A stretch of DNA of 64,000 bases from Candidatus Gastranaerophilales bacterium (GTDB lineage Bacteria; Cyanobacteriota; Vampirovibrionia; Gastranaerophilales; Gastranaerophilaceae): positions 26,476 to 90,475 of the forward strand of contig JAFYOU010000006.1 of NCBI GenBank assembly GCA_017560095.1, written 5' to 3'. Below the pieces are notes generated by a model, which worked only from the letters and a program-made list of their open reading frames with translations, was not told the origin of the DNA and made no database searches. The position numbers and the translations under genes were made by a program. The number at the start of each line of letters is the position of its first letter. Within the stretch, counting starts at the first letter, position 1. Positions 33,142-42,509 of the stretch are shown one piece after another.

Positions 33142-33762
33142 TTATTTAATAGAACAATTCACACAAGGAAATTTATAAACTTTTGAATATTTTGCTATCT
33201 TTTTAAAATTTCTTTTTTCTGCCCTATTATATCTTCTGAAATCGCTTTTTTGCTTTTTGCACAAATACTCTTCTATTTCTCCTTTAAAATCTTTGCATTT
33301 TTCTTTTATTTCTTTTTTTGTTTCATTTAAACATTTTTTATACGCTTTGCAATTGGATTTGTTGCATTCATATTCTCTTAAAAAATTATCTCTAGCTTCC
33401 CTATAGCGAGAATGCAAAGCTTCCATATCGGTTTTAAAGTTACTATACACCATATCAATACATTCTTCTTGCCTTTTTGTTAAGCATAAATTCTTTTTCA
33501 TATTTCGATATTTTTTATCAAAAAAACATTGATTATAAGTGAAATATTCATCGTCATCTATTTTATACTCAGCATATTTGTTTTGACTTTCTTTGCAAAT
33601 GTTTTTCTTGTTACACGAATTTTCCTGTAATTTTTTTTGGCATTCTGTTTTACATTCTTCATTAAAAGAACCAAAAAAATTTTCATTACCTTTAAAACTA
33701 CTTGCAAAACTGACAGAGCAAAAAAGCATTGTTATCCCAAATAAAAATAATTTTTTCTTCAT
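33142..33762 (-). CDS. Secreted Cys/Lys-rich protein, 206 aa
   Basis: Family unknown. Signal peptide MKKKLFLFGITMLFCSVSFA; the frame is open to 33840 but ATG 33762 has AAGGAT and starts the signal. The mature part has about 15 cysteines and many lysines in charged helices (CKTECQKKLQENSC, CKAYKKCLNETKKEIKEKC, ending PCVNCSIK), suggesting a disulfide-stabilised helical periplasmic or extracellular protein. Abuts the convergent DUF2993 gene. Confidence 0.6.
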   Translation of the reverse strand: MKKKLFLFGITMLFCSVSFASSFKGNENFFGSFNEECKTECQKKLQENSCNKKNICKESQNKYAEYKIDDDEYFTYNQCFFDKKYRNMKKNLCLTKRQEECIDMVYSNFKTDMEALHSRYREARDNFLREYECNKSNCKAYKKCLNETKKEIKEKCKDFKGEIEEYLCKKQKSDFRRYNRAEKRNFKKIAKYSKVYKFPCVNCSIK

Positions 33763-33943
33763 TTTAATCCTTTTAAAATCTATAAAAATATTTAGCAATA
33801 AAAATAATTTTTCAAAAATAATCCAATAGGCAATAGGCAAATTGGCAATGTTTAAAATTTGTAAAAAAATGTTTGACGAAAAAAAATGTTCTTGTTATAT
33901 TAAATAAGCAGTCGGAAATGACTGTTGATAATTAAATAGATTT

Positions 33944-34016
33944 GCGTCTGTAGCTCAGCAGGTAGAGCACTCCCCTTTTAAGGGATAGGTCGCGCGTTCG
34001 AATCGCGCCAGACGCA
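33944..34016 (+). tRNA. tRNA-Lys (anticodon UUU)
   Basis: 73 nt. Acceptor GCGTCTG/CAGACGC, D arm GCTC...GAGC, anticodon loop CTTTTAA with anticodon TTT, T arm GCGCG-TTCGAAT-CGCGC. CCA not encoded. A degraded copy of its 3' half follows at 34127-34177. Confidence 0.95.
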
Positions 34017-34126
34017 AATTTTTTGTTTTTTTGACCTTCCAAGAGTAAGTAGAGCTTCCTCCAAAATACGGCAACAAAATTGCCTACAAATAGCAAGACT
34101 CGTTCTTTGCCTGCCCATTGCATACA

Positions 34127-34177
34127 TTTAAGGAATAAGGTCGCGCGCATCGCAATCGCGCAGTAATGCAAATTTTT
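34127..34177 (+). pseudogene. Decayed 3' half of tRNA-Lys
   Basis: TTTAAGGAATAAGGTCGCGCG, then CATCGCAATCGCGC and AGTAATGCAAATTTTTT, align with the anticodon-to-3'-end part of the intact tRNA-Lys just upstream, including the following AAATTTTTT, with a few indels that spoil the T arm. It has no 5' half. A tandem duplication in decay, or the scar of an element that integrated at this tRNA. Confidence 0.6.
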
Positions 34178-34275
34178 TACTTAAATTATGCTTTAATTAT
34201 CAATATGTATTGCAATGCAATTTTATAACATTCCAAAAACTAGACTTGGCTTTTAAAAATGTTATAATTATCTTG

Positions 34276-35622
34276 ATGAACGAAGAATTAGAATATAAGA
34301 TAAATACTCTGAAACAAAAAACGTATTCAACCTTGGAAAATGCCAATCTGTATAAATACAAAGGCGTTGTTTCAAAGCTTTTGGGTTTAACTGTTGAAGT
34401 TAAATTGCCTGGGTTAAAAATTGGCGATTTGTGTTATATTCAAACTCATACAGGAGAGCGAAAAGCGGCAGAAGTTCAAGCCTTTAAAGGTGATGTTGCT
34501 CAACTTTTACTTTTATATGATGGCGAAGGCATTGGTCAAGGTTCATTAGTTGAAACAACAGGAGCTCCAATTCTTTTTCCAGTTGGCGATTTCTTGCTTG
34601 GTCGTTTGGTAAACCCTTTAGGTGAACCAATGGATTCAAAACCAATGGATATATCAAATGCGAAATATATGAACATAAATGGTACAATTCCAGATGCTTT
34701 CCATAGACCAATTATCACAGAGCAAATGTCAACAGGAGTTCGAGTTATTGATGGGCTGTTAACCATGGGAACAGGCCAACGTATGGGGCTTTTTGCGGGT
34801 TCCGGAGTTGGTAAGTCAACCCTGCTTGGTATGATAGCAAGAAACTCTGATGCTGATGTTAATGTCGTTGCACTAATTGGTGAACGTGGTCGTGAAGTTA
34901 AAGAATTTATCGTTGATGCTCTTAAAGAAGAGGGCATGAAAAAATCTGTTTTAGTTTGTGCAACAGGAGACCAACCTCCGCTAATCAGAATGAAATGTTT
35001 ACTTGCAGCAACAACGGTTTGTGAATATTTTCGTGACCAAGGAAAAAAAGTATTTTTAATGACAGACACAATTACTCGTTGCGCTATGGCGGGGCGTGAA
35101 GTTGGCTTATCATTAGGCGAACCCCCAACAATGAAAGGTTATCCGCCTTCAATTTTCTCTTGGCTTCAAAGAGCACTTGAACGTACAGGAAATTCTGAAA
35201 AAGGTTCAATTACAGCACTATACACTGTTTTAATGGAAGGTGATGATATTACTGACCCTATTGTAGATATTGTTCGCGGTATTGTTGATGGCCACATTTT
35301 CTTATCAAGAAAAGTTGCAGAACAAAACCATTATCCAGCAATTGACTCTCTTGGTTCAATCTCTCGTTTATTTAGCGCTATTTGTGATGATGAACATAAA
35401 TCTGCTGCTGGCAAAATGAGAAATTTATTAGCGTTATATCGAGAAAACAAGGATTTAATCGACGTTGGTATGTATCAAATGGGTTCCAACCCAAAACTTG
35501 ATATTGCAATTGAATTAATGCCTCAAATTAATGCGTTTTTACAACAAAGAACAACAGACATTGTTTCTATGGATACAACAATCGGAGCACTTAAAGATAT
35601 GATGAGAAGCGTTAATCTTTGA
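34276..35622 (+). CDS. fliI: Flagellar/type III secretion ATPase (FliI/SctN family)
   Basis: 448 aa, F1-ATPase-beta-like export ATPase. A short N-terminal helical part (the FliH/stalk contact) is followed by the beta-barrel. Walker A is GLFAGSGVGKSTL (about residues 173-185), then LIGERGREVKEF, the FliI/SctN signature TMKGYPPSIFSWLQRALERTG, and SISRLF. It drives export through a flagellar or injectisome gate. No other export genes adjoin it; a FliN-like gene lies at 56923. ATG 34276 is preferred over upstream frames; TATAAT is 7 nt before it. Confidence 0.85.
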   Translation: MNEELEYKINTLKQKTYSTLENANLYKYKGVVSKLLGLTVEVKLPGLKIGDLCYIQTHTGERKAAEVQAFKGDVAQLLLLYDGEGIGQGSLVETTGAPILFPVGDFLLGRLVNPLGEPMDSKPMDISNAKYMNINGTIPDAFHRPIITEQMSTGVRVIDGLLTMGTGQRMGLFAGSGVGKSTLLGMIARNSDADVNVVALIGERGREVKEFIVDALKEEGMKKSVLVCATGDQPPLIRMKCLLAATTVCEYFRDQGKKVFLMTDTITRCAMAGREVGLSLGEPPTMKGYPPSIFSWLQRALERTGNSEKGSITALYTVLMEGDDITDPIVDIVRGIVDGHIFLSRKVAEQNHYPAIDSLGSISRLFSAICDDEHKSAAGKMRNLLALYRENKDLIDVGMYQMGSNPKLDIAIELMPQINAFLQQRTTDIVSMDTTIGALKDMMRSVNL

Positions 35623-35631
35623 TTTAATTAA

Positions 35632-37548
35632 TTATATTTTTTTAAACTCTTCAATTGCATACACAAACGCATTAACAAGCTCTGGAGAATATTTTTTATT
35701 TGAATTTGTTTTAATTTCTTCTATAGCTTCATCTATTGTATATGCTTTTCGATAAGGTCTATATGAAATCATCGCAAAATAACTATCTACAATTAAAATT
35801 ATTTGGGAAGTTATTGGAATTTCATTTCCTTTTTTATTATTCGGATATCCGCTTCCATCCCAATTCTCATGATGATGTTCAATAATTGGAATAATATTTG
35901 AAACCGAATCAATCGGAGCCAAAATTTCTTGTGCCCCAACGACAGGATGTTTTTTTATAGCTTCTTTTTCTTGGCTATTTAAAGGCGCAGCTTTTTTCAT
36001 AATATCTTTTGGCATCATAGTATTACCGATATCATATAAAAGCATTGCGATTTTTAATTTATCAACCTCTGTTTTTGAAAGGTTCATACGTTTTGCAATT
36101 ATAGTTGCAAGAGCAACTTTATTTTTAGTACTTCCATCAGGATGCAACGGGAAATATGACTTAGAAATAGAATCAACTATGCTAAACAACATTTCTTGAG
36201 TTGAAGAACCAGATGAATCTTGCTGTTTAATTTGTAATTTTTCAATTAAATCCGTTGCTAGATTTCTATTAAATGGAATTCGATGCTGAGTTAAAATATC
36301 CACAAATGCATCAATAGCTACATCTTGCCAAGATATCATATTTTCAGTATCCGCAAGGGTTACTTGATTTCTACCTTTTTGCTTGGATGAATACATTGCT
36401 TTATCGCACATTTCAAACAATTCATCTATATTGACTGTTTGTTCAATAAAACTCGCAACACCCAAAGAAGCAGTTATACCTTCTTCAAGTCCTTCAACAG
36501 GAGTTTCTTGAATTTTCGCTCTTAAACGCTCGGCAGCAATTAAACCACCTTTTGCATCAATTCCTGGTAAAATTATAAAAAATTCTTCACCACCAAAACG
36601 CGAAGGGATATCTATGCTTCTAGAAGTTTTGGTAATCACACTTGCAATAGCTGCAATTGCTTTGTCGCCCATTGAATGACCATAGGTATCATTAATTCTT
36701 TTTAAGTGATCTAAATCAAGTCCAATTAAACAGAATGGTTGTTTAGAGCGGAGTGAACGAGTAGCTTCCCGATGAAGAGCATCTTCAAAAAACCTTCTAT
36801 TGAATAAGTTAGTTAAATGATCTGTAACTGCTTGTTTTTTAACAGTTTCAAAAAGATTTGCAATTGTAATTGCTAATTCAATTTGCCTTGTAAATAAATT
36901 TAAAAAACTCAACTCATCTTCTTTCAACTCTTTTCTTGGAGAAAAAACCGATAAAAAGCCTTTAAATTGATCTTGTACAGTTATAGGCAAAATAATTATA
37001 GTTTTAATATTGTGTTCGTCACTAAACAATTTTATTTTTTCTTCATCAATATTAGGAACATTATCTTCAATTAAGTCTTTGACGCTTAGATAATAACCAA
37101 CTTCTTTATTATTTATGGCATTTTCGATAACACCATCCTTTTTAGGATAAAGCTTAAAATCATATATTGTAGAATCAACCAAATCTGCTAATTTTAACGA
37201 AAAATCATTTTCTAAATATGTTTGCAAAGCATAAAACGTGCCATTTTCATCGTATTGCTTTTGCGCGATAAAACTATAAATATATCCAAACTCTCCATAC
37301 AAACTTGAAACAATTGTTTCTAAAACGCTTGACAAAGGACGAGAAGAATTCATCATGTCCCAAACTTGTTCTAACGTCAAAAGAGTTTGATTAGCAAGGC
37401 GCAACTCTTCTGTTCTTTGAGCAATTTCTCGCTCTAAAGCAACATTTCTTTGATATACCTCATAAACATCACTGGTGTCGTTATCTATCTGACTTTCTAC
37501 GTCTTTCAGTTTTTTAGCAGACTGTGATATCCAATCTAATATTCCCAT
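35632..37548 (-). CDS. GAF-GGDEF-HD-GYP signalling protein
   Basis: 638 aa. A coiled-coil start (VALEREIAQRTEELRLANQTL) is followed by a GAF domain (about 60-230), a GGDEF domain with RFGGEEFFIILPG (about residue 318), and a C-terminal HD-GYP domain with EHHHENWDGSGYP. The GGEEF motif is intact, so c-di-GMP synthesis is possible. In the HD domain the metal-binding His-Asp reads Tyr-Asp (LLYDIGN), so phosphodiesterase activity is doubtful although HHE and GYP are kept. TATAAT lies exactly 6 nt before ATG 37548, the likely start; a TTG at 37584 is less likely. Divergent from pilT. Confidence 0.85.
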   Translation of the reverse strand: MGILDWISQSAKKLKDVESQIDNDTSDVYEVYQRNVALEREIAQRTEELRLANQTLLTLEQVWDMMNSSRPLSSVLETIVSSLYGEFGYIYSFIAQKQYDENGTFYALQTYLENDFSLKLADLVDSTIYDFKLYPKKDGVIENAINNKEVGYYLSVKDLIEDNVPNIDEEKIKLFSDEHNIKTIIILPITVQDQFKGFLSVFSPRKELKEDELSFLNLFTRQIELAITIANLFETVKKQAVTDHLTNLFNRRFFEDALHREATRSLRSKQPFCLIGLDLDHLKRINDTYGHSMGDKAIAAIASVITKTSRSIDIPSRFGGEEFFIILPGIDAKGGLIAAERLRAKIQETPVEGLEEGITASLGVASFIEQTVNIDELFEMCDKAMYSSKQKGRNQVTLADTENMISWQDVAIDAFVDILTQHRIPFNRNLATDLIEKLQIKQQDSSGSSTQEMLFSIVDSISKSYFPLHPDGSTKNKVALATIIAKRMNLSKTEVDKLKIAMLLYDIGNTMMPKDIMKKAAPLNSQEKEAIKKHPVVGAQEILAPIDSVSNIIPIIEHHHENWDGSGYPNNKKGNEIPITSQIILIVDSYFAMISYRPYRKAYTIDEAIEEIKTNSNKKYSPELVNAFVYAIEEFKKI

Positions 37549-37690
37549 ATAGGTATTATACCCTAATAGTAAATTTATGTACAATATTTTATTTTAACAT
37601 AAGCAAAATAGTTTAAATTGCCGATTATCAAACGATTGTCTCATAGTATATTTAGATTGTAATATTGTAGATTTGTAATGGAGTATCCAA

Positions 37691-38773
37691 ATGATAATCG
37701 AAGAAGTTTTAGAATTAGCAGTATCAAAAAAAGCGAGCGATATTCATATATCTGCCAATTTACCGCCAGTTTTGCGTATAGACGGTAAATTGTTCAGAAC
37801 AAACTTACCTGTATTATCTCCAGACGATGTTGAAACAATTATTTTTCCAATTCTTTCAAACGACCAAAGAAGAGAATTGGAGCAAAACTGGGAATTAGAC
37901 TTTGGCTATGGTCTTCATGGTGTTGGACGTTTCAGGGTAAACGTATACAGAGACAAGGGTTCATACGCAGCGGCGTTCAGAACAATCAACTCTACTCCTC
38001 CTAAATTTGAGGACTTAGGACTTCCAGAAGTTGTTAAAACAATTGCAGACAGACCTCGTGGTTTGATTTTAGTAACAGGGCCAACTGGTTCAGGTAAATC
38101 AACAACATTGGCCGCTATGATAGACTATATCAACCAAACAAGAGTAGATCACATTCTGACAATTGAAGACCCAATTGAATTTATTCACCAAAGCAAAAAA
38201 TGTGTTATTCACCAACGTGAAATCGGACAAGATACAAAATCTGTTGCAAATGCGCTAAAATCCGCACTTCGTGAAGATCCTGACGTTATTCTTGTTGGTG
38301 AAATGCGTGATCTAGAAACTACCCGACTAGCACTTACTGCAGCAGAAACAGGCCACTTGGTTTTAGGTACATTACATACTTCATCTGCTTCTCAAACGAT
38401 TGATCGTATTGTAGACATTTTCCCTGAAGCTCAGCAACAACAAATTCGTTTGCAACTCTCTATTTCTCTAGTTGCAGTATTTACACAATGTTTATTGCCT
38501 AAATTGCAACCAAACGGTACCAAAAAAGGTCGTGTGATGGCGCAAGAAATAATGCTTGTAAATCCGGCGATTGCAAACTTGATTCGCGAACAAAAAACGG
38601 CACAAATATACTCAGCAATTCAAACAGGTGTAGGTCAAGGTATGCAAACTCTTGATATGTGTTTACAAGATTTAGTTAAGAAGAAACTTGTTGACCCATT
38701 AGATGCATTATCCAAATCACAAAGACCTGAAGAATTCAAAAGATCAATCGGGCTTATGGGTAATAATTTATAA
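37691..38773 (+). CDS. pilT: Type IV pilus retraction ATPase PilT
   Basis: 360 aa. Walker A GPTGSGKSTTL (about residues 130-140), Asp box TIEDPIEF, Walker B LREDPDVILVGEMRDLET, and His box TGHLVLGTLHTSSASQTIDRIVDIFP, all intact. It powers pilus retraction (twitching, DNA uptake), consistent with dprA and the pilin-like protein. The C-terminal AIRE-like motif is reduced to NLIREQK. TGGAGT precedes the ATG. Confidence 0.95.
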   Translation: MIIEEVLELAVSKKASDIHISANLPPVLRIDGKLFRTNLPVLSPDDVETIIFPILSNDQRRELEQNWELDFGYGLHGVGRFRVNVYRDKGSYAAAFRTINSTPPKFEDLGLPEVVKTIADRPRGLILVTGPTGSGKSTTLAAMIDYINQTRVDHILTIEDPIEFIHQSKKCVIHQREIGQDTKSVANALKSALREDPDVILVGEMRDLETTRLALTAAETGHLVLGTLHTSSASQTIDRIVDIFPEAQQQQIRLQLSISLVAVFTQCLLPKLQPNGTKKGRVMAQEIMLVNPAIANLIREQKTAQIYSAIQTGVGQGMQTLDMCLQDLVKKKLVDPLDALSKSQRPEEFKRSIGLMGNNL

Positions 38774-38867
38774 ACAAAATTACAATTTGTTAAGAAACTA
38801 TACATAACAAAAATAAATATTTGTAAAAATTTTTATTCTTGTTACAATAATTACATAAGATAAAATT

Positions 38868-38897
38868 AAAAGAATGTCCGTTTATCGGCATTCTTTT
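38868..38897 (+). terminator. Terminator after pilT
   Basis: AAAAGAATG (38868-38876) pairs with CATTCTTTT (38889-38897), with CG/CG inside the loop end. A strong stem ending in T. Confidence 0.75.
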
Positions 38898-38980
38898 AGT
38901 AAGAAAGAGTAAGCCTTGTATAAAACAAGCTTATAAAAGCAATTACTGTTAGATATGCAGACCCCAAGAAAGGTAAGAAA

Positions 38981-39148
38981 ATGGGAATCAAAGGAAAAAA
39001 CGATAAAATGGTTGTTCTTGCTTGCGAAGACTGCAAAGAAAGAAATTACACAACAACTAAAAACAAAAAAACCAACAAAGAAAGAATGGAACTAAAAAAA
39101 TATTGTCCAACATGTAAAAAACACACAGCTCACAAAGAGACTAAGTAG
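38981..39148 (+). CDS. rpmG: Ribosomal protein L33
   Basis: 55 aa, [18 protein letters not shown] at the start and [14 protein letters not shown] at the end, giving the zinc-binding C+ form of L33 (CEDC...CPTC). AAAGGTAAG precedes the ATG. It leads the conserved set rpmG-tRNA-Trp-secE-nusG-rplK-rplA. A hairpin in its leader (TAAGC-TTGT / ACAAGCTTA, about 38910-38933) may be regulatory. Confidence 0.95.
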   Translation: MGIKGKNDKMVVLACEDCKERNYTTTKNKKTNKERMELKKYCPTCKKHTAHKETK

Positions 39149-39176
39149 TTTTTACTATCAAATAAGAATTAATTTT

Positions 39177-39249
39177 GCGTCCTTAGTTCAGTCGGTAGAA
39201 CGTCGGTCTCCAAAACCGGATGTCGAGGGTTCGAGTCCTTCAGGGCGCG
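39177..39249 (+). tRNA. tRNA-Trp (anticodon CCA)
   Basis: 73 nt between rpmG and secE. Acceptor GCGTCCT/AGGGCGC, anticodon loop CTCCAAA with anticodon CCA, T arm GAGGGTTCGAGTCCTTC. Location before secE is conserved in many bacteria. Confirms that TGG, not TGA, is the Trp codon here. Confidence 0.95.
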
Positions 39250-39272
39250 AATTAAACAAAAAGGCGAAAGCC

Positions 39273-39313
39273 GGTGTTAAATCGGTAACCTATCAAAGGT
39301 TAATGTTAGCACC
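39273..39313 (+). ncRNA. Structured leader before secE
   Basis: GGTGTTAA (39273-39280) pairs with TTAGCACC (39306-39313) with one G-U, and AACC (39287-39290) pairs with GGTT (39298-39301) inside. It lies in the 169-nt space between tRNA-Trp and secE. It could be a processing site or a regulatory leader; no known class recognised. Confidence 0.4.
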
Positions 39314-39418
39314 ATAAATAACGCAAGAGCTTCTGAAAAATTCCACATAAACAAAAAGTTTTCTTTCCGAAAGCAAAAATCATTAATTTTACAGAAGCCA
39401 ATACAGGAAAAGTAAAAA

Positions 39419-39622
39419 ATGTCAAGCGATAATCAAAATTTTAAAGAAAAAATAACGACATATTTCAAAGGCGTTAAAGCCGAATGGTCTAAGGTTTCTT
39501 GGCCAACAAAAAAACAAATTGGCGTTGAAACGGTTATTGTTTTAATAGTAGTTACCTTTTTTACTTTAGTTGTATATTTTATGGATATAATTTTTAAAGC
39601 TCTTTTGGGTCTAATTAAGTAA
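39419..39622 (+). CDS. secE: Preprotein translocase subunit SecE
   Basis: 67 aa with the family core FKGVKAEWSKVSWPTKKQI (about residues 16-34) and a single membrane helix (TVIVLIVVTFFTLVVYFM). It clamps SecY in the Sec translocon. ACAGGAAA precedes the ATG. nusG follows after 10 nt. Confidence 0.95.
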   Translation: MSSDNQNFKEKITTYFKGVKAEWSKVSWPTKKQIGVETVIVLIVVTFFTLVVYFMDIIFKALLGLIK

Positions 39623-39632
39623 GGGTTGAACG

Positions 39633-40259
39633 ATGTCAGAAAAAGAAAATGAAATTCTAGAAAATTTAGAAGAACAAACAGAACAAGAAAACATTTATAT
39701 CAGCAAAGAGCCAACTCACAACATTGAAAAAGCTCCTAAAAAAAGATGGTATGTTGTTCATACTTATTCAGGATACGAAAATAAAGTTAAAGTTAACCTT
39801 GAAAAACGTATCGAATATATGAATATGGGTGAAAAAATCTTTAGAATTGAAGTTCCTCAAAAAACAATTACACAAGTTCGCTCTGGCAAAAAGACTAAAA
39901 AAGAAGAAAAAATTTTCCCAGGTTATGTTTTAGTTGAAATGATTATGGATGATGACTCTTGGTATGTAGTTAGACATACTGCAGGAGTTACAAAATTTGT
40001 TGGAACAGCTAAAAAACCAATTCCAGCCAAGGATTCTGAAATCAAAAAAATCATCCACAGAGGTCAACAAACTACAGCTAAAATTGAACTTGACGTTAAA
40101 GTTGGTGATAAAGTTCGCATTGTTTCCGGTCCATTTGCAGAATTTATTGGAGACATTACAGAAGTTTACCCAGATAAATCAAAACTTAGAGCTATGGTGT
40201 CTATATTTGGTCGTGAGACACCCGTTGAGCTTGAATACAAACAAATACAAAAAGTATAA
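39633..40259 (+). CDS. nusG: Transcription antitermination factor NusG
   Basis: 208 aa. An acidic, poorly conserved N-terminal extension of ~37 residues precedes the NGN domain (RWYVVHTYSGYENKVKVNLE, then IFPGYVLVEMIMDDDSWYVV). The C-terminal KOW domain is KVGDKVRIVSGPFAEFIGDI. It couples RNA polymerase to ribosome or Rho. Co-transcribed with secE. Confidence 0.95.
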   Translation: MSEKENEILENLEEQTEQENIYISKEPTHNIEKAPKKRWYVVHTYSGYENKVKVNLEKRIEYMNMGEKIFRIEVPQKTITQVRSGKKTKKEEKIFPGYVLVEMIMDDDSWYVVRHTAGVTKFVGTAKKPIPAKDSEIKKIIHRGQQTTAKIELDVKVGDKVRIVSGPFAEFIGDITEVYPDKSKLRAMVSIFGRETPVELEYKQIQKV

Positions 40260-40449
40260 GAGTGTGTGGAGCCGTTAAGAAAACGGCAGATCGATGAGAT
40301 TTGACGTTTTTAGGCGAAACCGTTCTATGGCGACGCAGAAATCTTTGATTTCGCAGGAGCCAAAAGGTGTAAGCTAAAAATAAATACAAACAATGAGTGC
40401 AAAATGTGGAAGGGTTTTAAACCCGTAATTACCACGAAAGGAGAATAAA
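40260..40449 (+). ncRNA. Structured leader before rplK
   Basis: The 190-nt gap holds hairpins GCCGTT-AAGAA-AACGGC (40271-40287) and GAAATC-TTT-GATTTC (40338-40352) and a GGGTTT/AAACCC pair near 40412-40424. rplK-rplA operons are often autoregulated by L1 binding their leader, so an L1 site here is plausible but I cannot place it exactly. Confidence 0.4.
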
Positions 40450-40887
40450 ATGGCACCAAAATCAAACAAAAAAATTACCGGTAAAATTAAACTTCAAATT
40501 GAAGCTGGTAAAGCTAATCCATCTCCACCAGTTGGTCCAGCATTGGGTCAAAAAGGTGTTAACATCATGGATTTTTGCAAACAGTTTAATGAAAGAACTG
40601 CTTCTCAAGCAGGTTACATCATTCCTGTTGTAATTGATGTATACGAAGACAGAAGTTTTGACTTCGTAACAAAATCACCTCCAGCCGCTGTTTTAATTAA
40701 AAAAGAACTTAACCTTCCAAAAGGTTCTGCAGTTCCTAATAAAAACAAAGTTGGCGAAATCACAAGAGAACAACTTGAAAAAATTGCAAAAATCAAAATG
40801 GACGACTTAAACGCTACAACATTAGAAGCTGCTGTTGAAATGATTAAAGGTTCAGCAAGAGCTATGGGTGTTAAAGTTGTAGAATAG
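40450..40887 (+). CDS. rplK: Ribosomal protein L11
   Basis: 145 aa, typical length. [30 protein letters not shown] (residues 12-41) is the N-terminal domain; the rRNA-binding C-terminal domain has [19 protein letters not shown]. GTPase-centre protein of the 50S subunit. AAAGGAG is the ribosome binding site. Confidence 0.97.
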   Translation: MAPKSNKKITGKIKLQIEAGKANPSPPVGPALGQKGVNIMDFCKQFNERTASQAGYIIPVVIDVYEDRSFDFVTKSPPAAVLIKKELNLPKGSAVPNKNKVGEITREQLEKIAKIKMDDLNATTLEAAVEMIKGSARAMGVKVVE

Positions 40888-40937
40888 TGATGGGAGGTAG
40901 CTAAAACTACCGCTAAATACCACAAAGGAGAAAAGAA

Positions 40938-41663
40938 ATGGCTAAATTAACCAAAAGACAAAAGAAAATAAATGAAATGTTGGCTGATTTTACCCAACCA
41001 ACAACAGCTCTTGAAGCAATTAAAAAACTTCAAGAGATTGCAGCAGCAACTTCTAAATTCGATGAAACTTTAGAAGTTCATATGCGCTTAGGTATCGATG
41101 TTAAACATGCTGACCAACAAATTAGATCAACAACTGTACTTCCAGCTGGTCTTGGTAAAGAAGTTAGAGTTTGCGTTATCGCAAAAGCTGATCTAGTTGC
41201 AGCAGCAAAAGCAGCAGGAGCTGAAGTTGCTGGTAGCGAAGAAATTATTGATAAAATTTCAGACGGTTGGTTTGAATTTGATACATTAATTGCAACACCT
41301 GATATGATGCCTAAATTAGGTAAGTTGGGTAGGGTGCTTGGTCCAAAAGGCTTAATGCCAAACCCAAAAACAGGCACAGTTACAGTTGATGTAGCAAGAG
41401 CTGTTAAAGAAGCTAAAGCTGGTAAAGTTGAATTCAGAGCTGACAAACAAGGTATGATTCACGTACCTCTTGGAAAAATGAAATTCAGCACTGATGATTT
41501 AATGAAAAACTTTGCTACATTAGCAGATGCAGTTATCAAAGCTAAACCATCTGCAGCAAAAGGAACATATTTAAAATCAGTATATTTAACAACTACAATG
41601 GGCCCTGGTATCAAATTAGATGCTAAAAACACACCTGCTGAAGTTAAAGAATATGTTGGCTAA
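40938..41663 (+). CDS. rplA: Ribosomal protein L1
   Basis: 241 aa with [23 protein letters not shown] and the C-terminal [10 protein letters not shown]-like ending ([11 protein letters not shown]). L1-stalk protein and usual autoregulator of rplK-rplA. AAAGGAG at the start. A GGTAG/CTACC hairpin lies in the 50-nt spacer after rplK. The customary rplJ-rplL do not follow; a GtrA-like gene does. Confidence 0.97.
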   Translation: MAKLTKRQKKINEMLADFTQPTTALEAIKKLQEIAAATSKFDETLEVHMRLGIDVKHADQQIRSTTVLPAGLGKEVRVCVIAKADLVAAAKAAGAEVAGSEEIIDKISDGWFEFDTLIATPDMMPKLGKLGRVLGPKGLMPNPKTGTVTVDVARAVKEAKAGKVEFRADKQGMIHVPLGKMKFSTDDLMKNFATLADAVIKAKPSAAKGTYLKSVYLTTTMGPGIKLDAKNTPAEVKEYVG

Positions 41664-42141
41664 TTTAAATAATAAATTTATGAATAGCGTAGCTTTTAAG
41701 AAATTAAGAGCTACGCTTTCATTTTGTTTTCATTATCTACATAAAAAATTCTTATTTGGCATATTCAAAAAAATTGACGAGAAATTTTTTAAATTTCTAT
41801 TTGTAGGCTTCTTAAACACCGTTTTTAGTTATTTTTTGTATGCACTATTTATCACAATTGGTCTAATTCCAAATATAGCACTTTTATTACAATATATTTT
41901 TGGAGTTTTATGGAACTTTAAAACAACGGGGACAATTGTCTTTCAAAACAAAGATAATAAACTAATTTTCAAATTTATAGCAAGCTATATCTTCACTTTT
42001 ATAATAAATAGCATACTTTTAAAGGTTTTGATTAAACATATAAATGAATATCTTGCACAAGCAATTTTAATTCTTCCTATAGCATTTTTATCATTTATAA
42101 TTTTAAAATATTGGGTTTTCAAAACTAAACGACAAAATTAA
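41653..42141 (+). CDS. GtrA-like membrane protein
   Basis: 162 aa from ATG 41653 (overlapping rplA by 11 nt) or 153 aa from ATG 41680; neither start has a ribosome binding site. Four membrane helices in a GtrA pattern: [22 protein letters not shown], then the hallmark [17 protein letters not shown]. GtrA proteins help flip or transfer lipid-linked sugars in cell-surface glycan synthesis. It takes the position where rplJ would be expected. Confidence 0.8.
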   Translation: MLANLNNKFMNSVAFKKLRATLSFCFHYLHKKFLFGIFKKIDEKFFKFLFVGFLNTVFSYFLYALFITIGLIPNIALLLQYIFGVLWNFKTTGTIVFQNKDNKLIFKFIASYIFTFIINSILLKVLIKHINEYLAQAILILPIAFLSFIILKYWVFKTKRQN

Positions 42142-42376
42142 TCTTTGAATCATCTGTTTGCTCATCTTGAGGCTGAAGATTTTCTATACCTGCATTGCTT
42201 AGCTCAAAACCTAAATCAACCATATCTGGATTTGAAAATTTTCGAAAACAAGCAGGGTCTAAATCAGCACTCTTTCTTGCTGTTTTTAAGATTATCTTGG
42301 AATCTACTATATATGGTCCTGTTCCGTTTTTAAAATCAGAAAAGACCCTTAATATCTTACTTGTTGTTAGTGCCAT
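42125..42376 (-). CDS. Uncharacterised 83-aa protein
   Basis: From ATG 42376 with AGGA 4-7 nt upstream; the frame is open to 42418 but the added residues are hydrophobic noise. MALTTSKILRVFSDFKNG then many charged residues, acidic C-terminus ([16 protein letters not shown]). Not recognised. Overlaps the 3' end of the GtrA-like gene by 17 nt on the other strand. Confidence 0.5.
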   Translation of the reverse strand: MALTTSKILRVFSDFKNGTGPYIVDSKIILKTARKSADLDPACFRKFSNPDMVDLGFELSNAGIENLQPQDEQTDDSKINFVV

Positions 42377-42509
42377 AATCCTATACACAAAGTATACCAT
42401 AAGATTTTTTTTTCTCAATGTTATGTTAAGTAAAGATTAACTTTACTACTCTTTACTAGTCTTATTTAGCCCGTACAATAATTATAGTCGGAGTTATTAA
42501 GGTATACCC

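Noticed and set aside
33932-34171. 79-aa minus-strand ORF across tRNA-Lys
   Set aside because: It is the antisense of the tRNA (the well-known spurious GAIRTRDLSLKR-type translation), not a gene.
34276-35622. ATP synthase beta subunit
   Set aside because: The TMKGYPPSIFSWLQRALERTG region and lack of atp neighbours fit the FliI/SctN export ATPases instead.
37649-37672. Island promoter motif in front of pilT
   Set aside because: TG-N14-TAGATT with GTAT occurs, but the CC five bases before TG is missing; treated as chance similarity.
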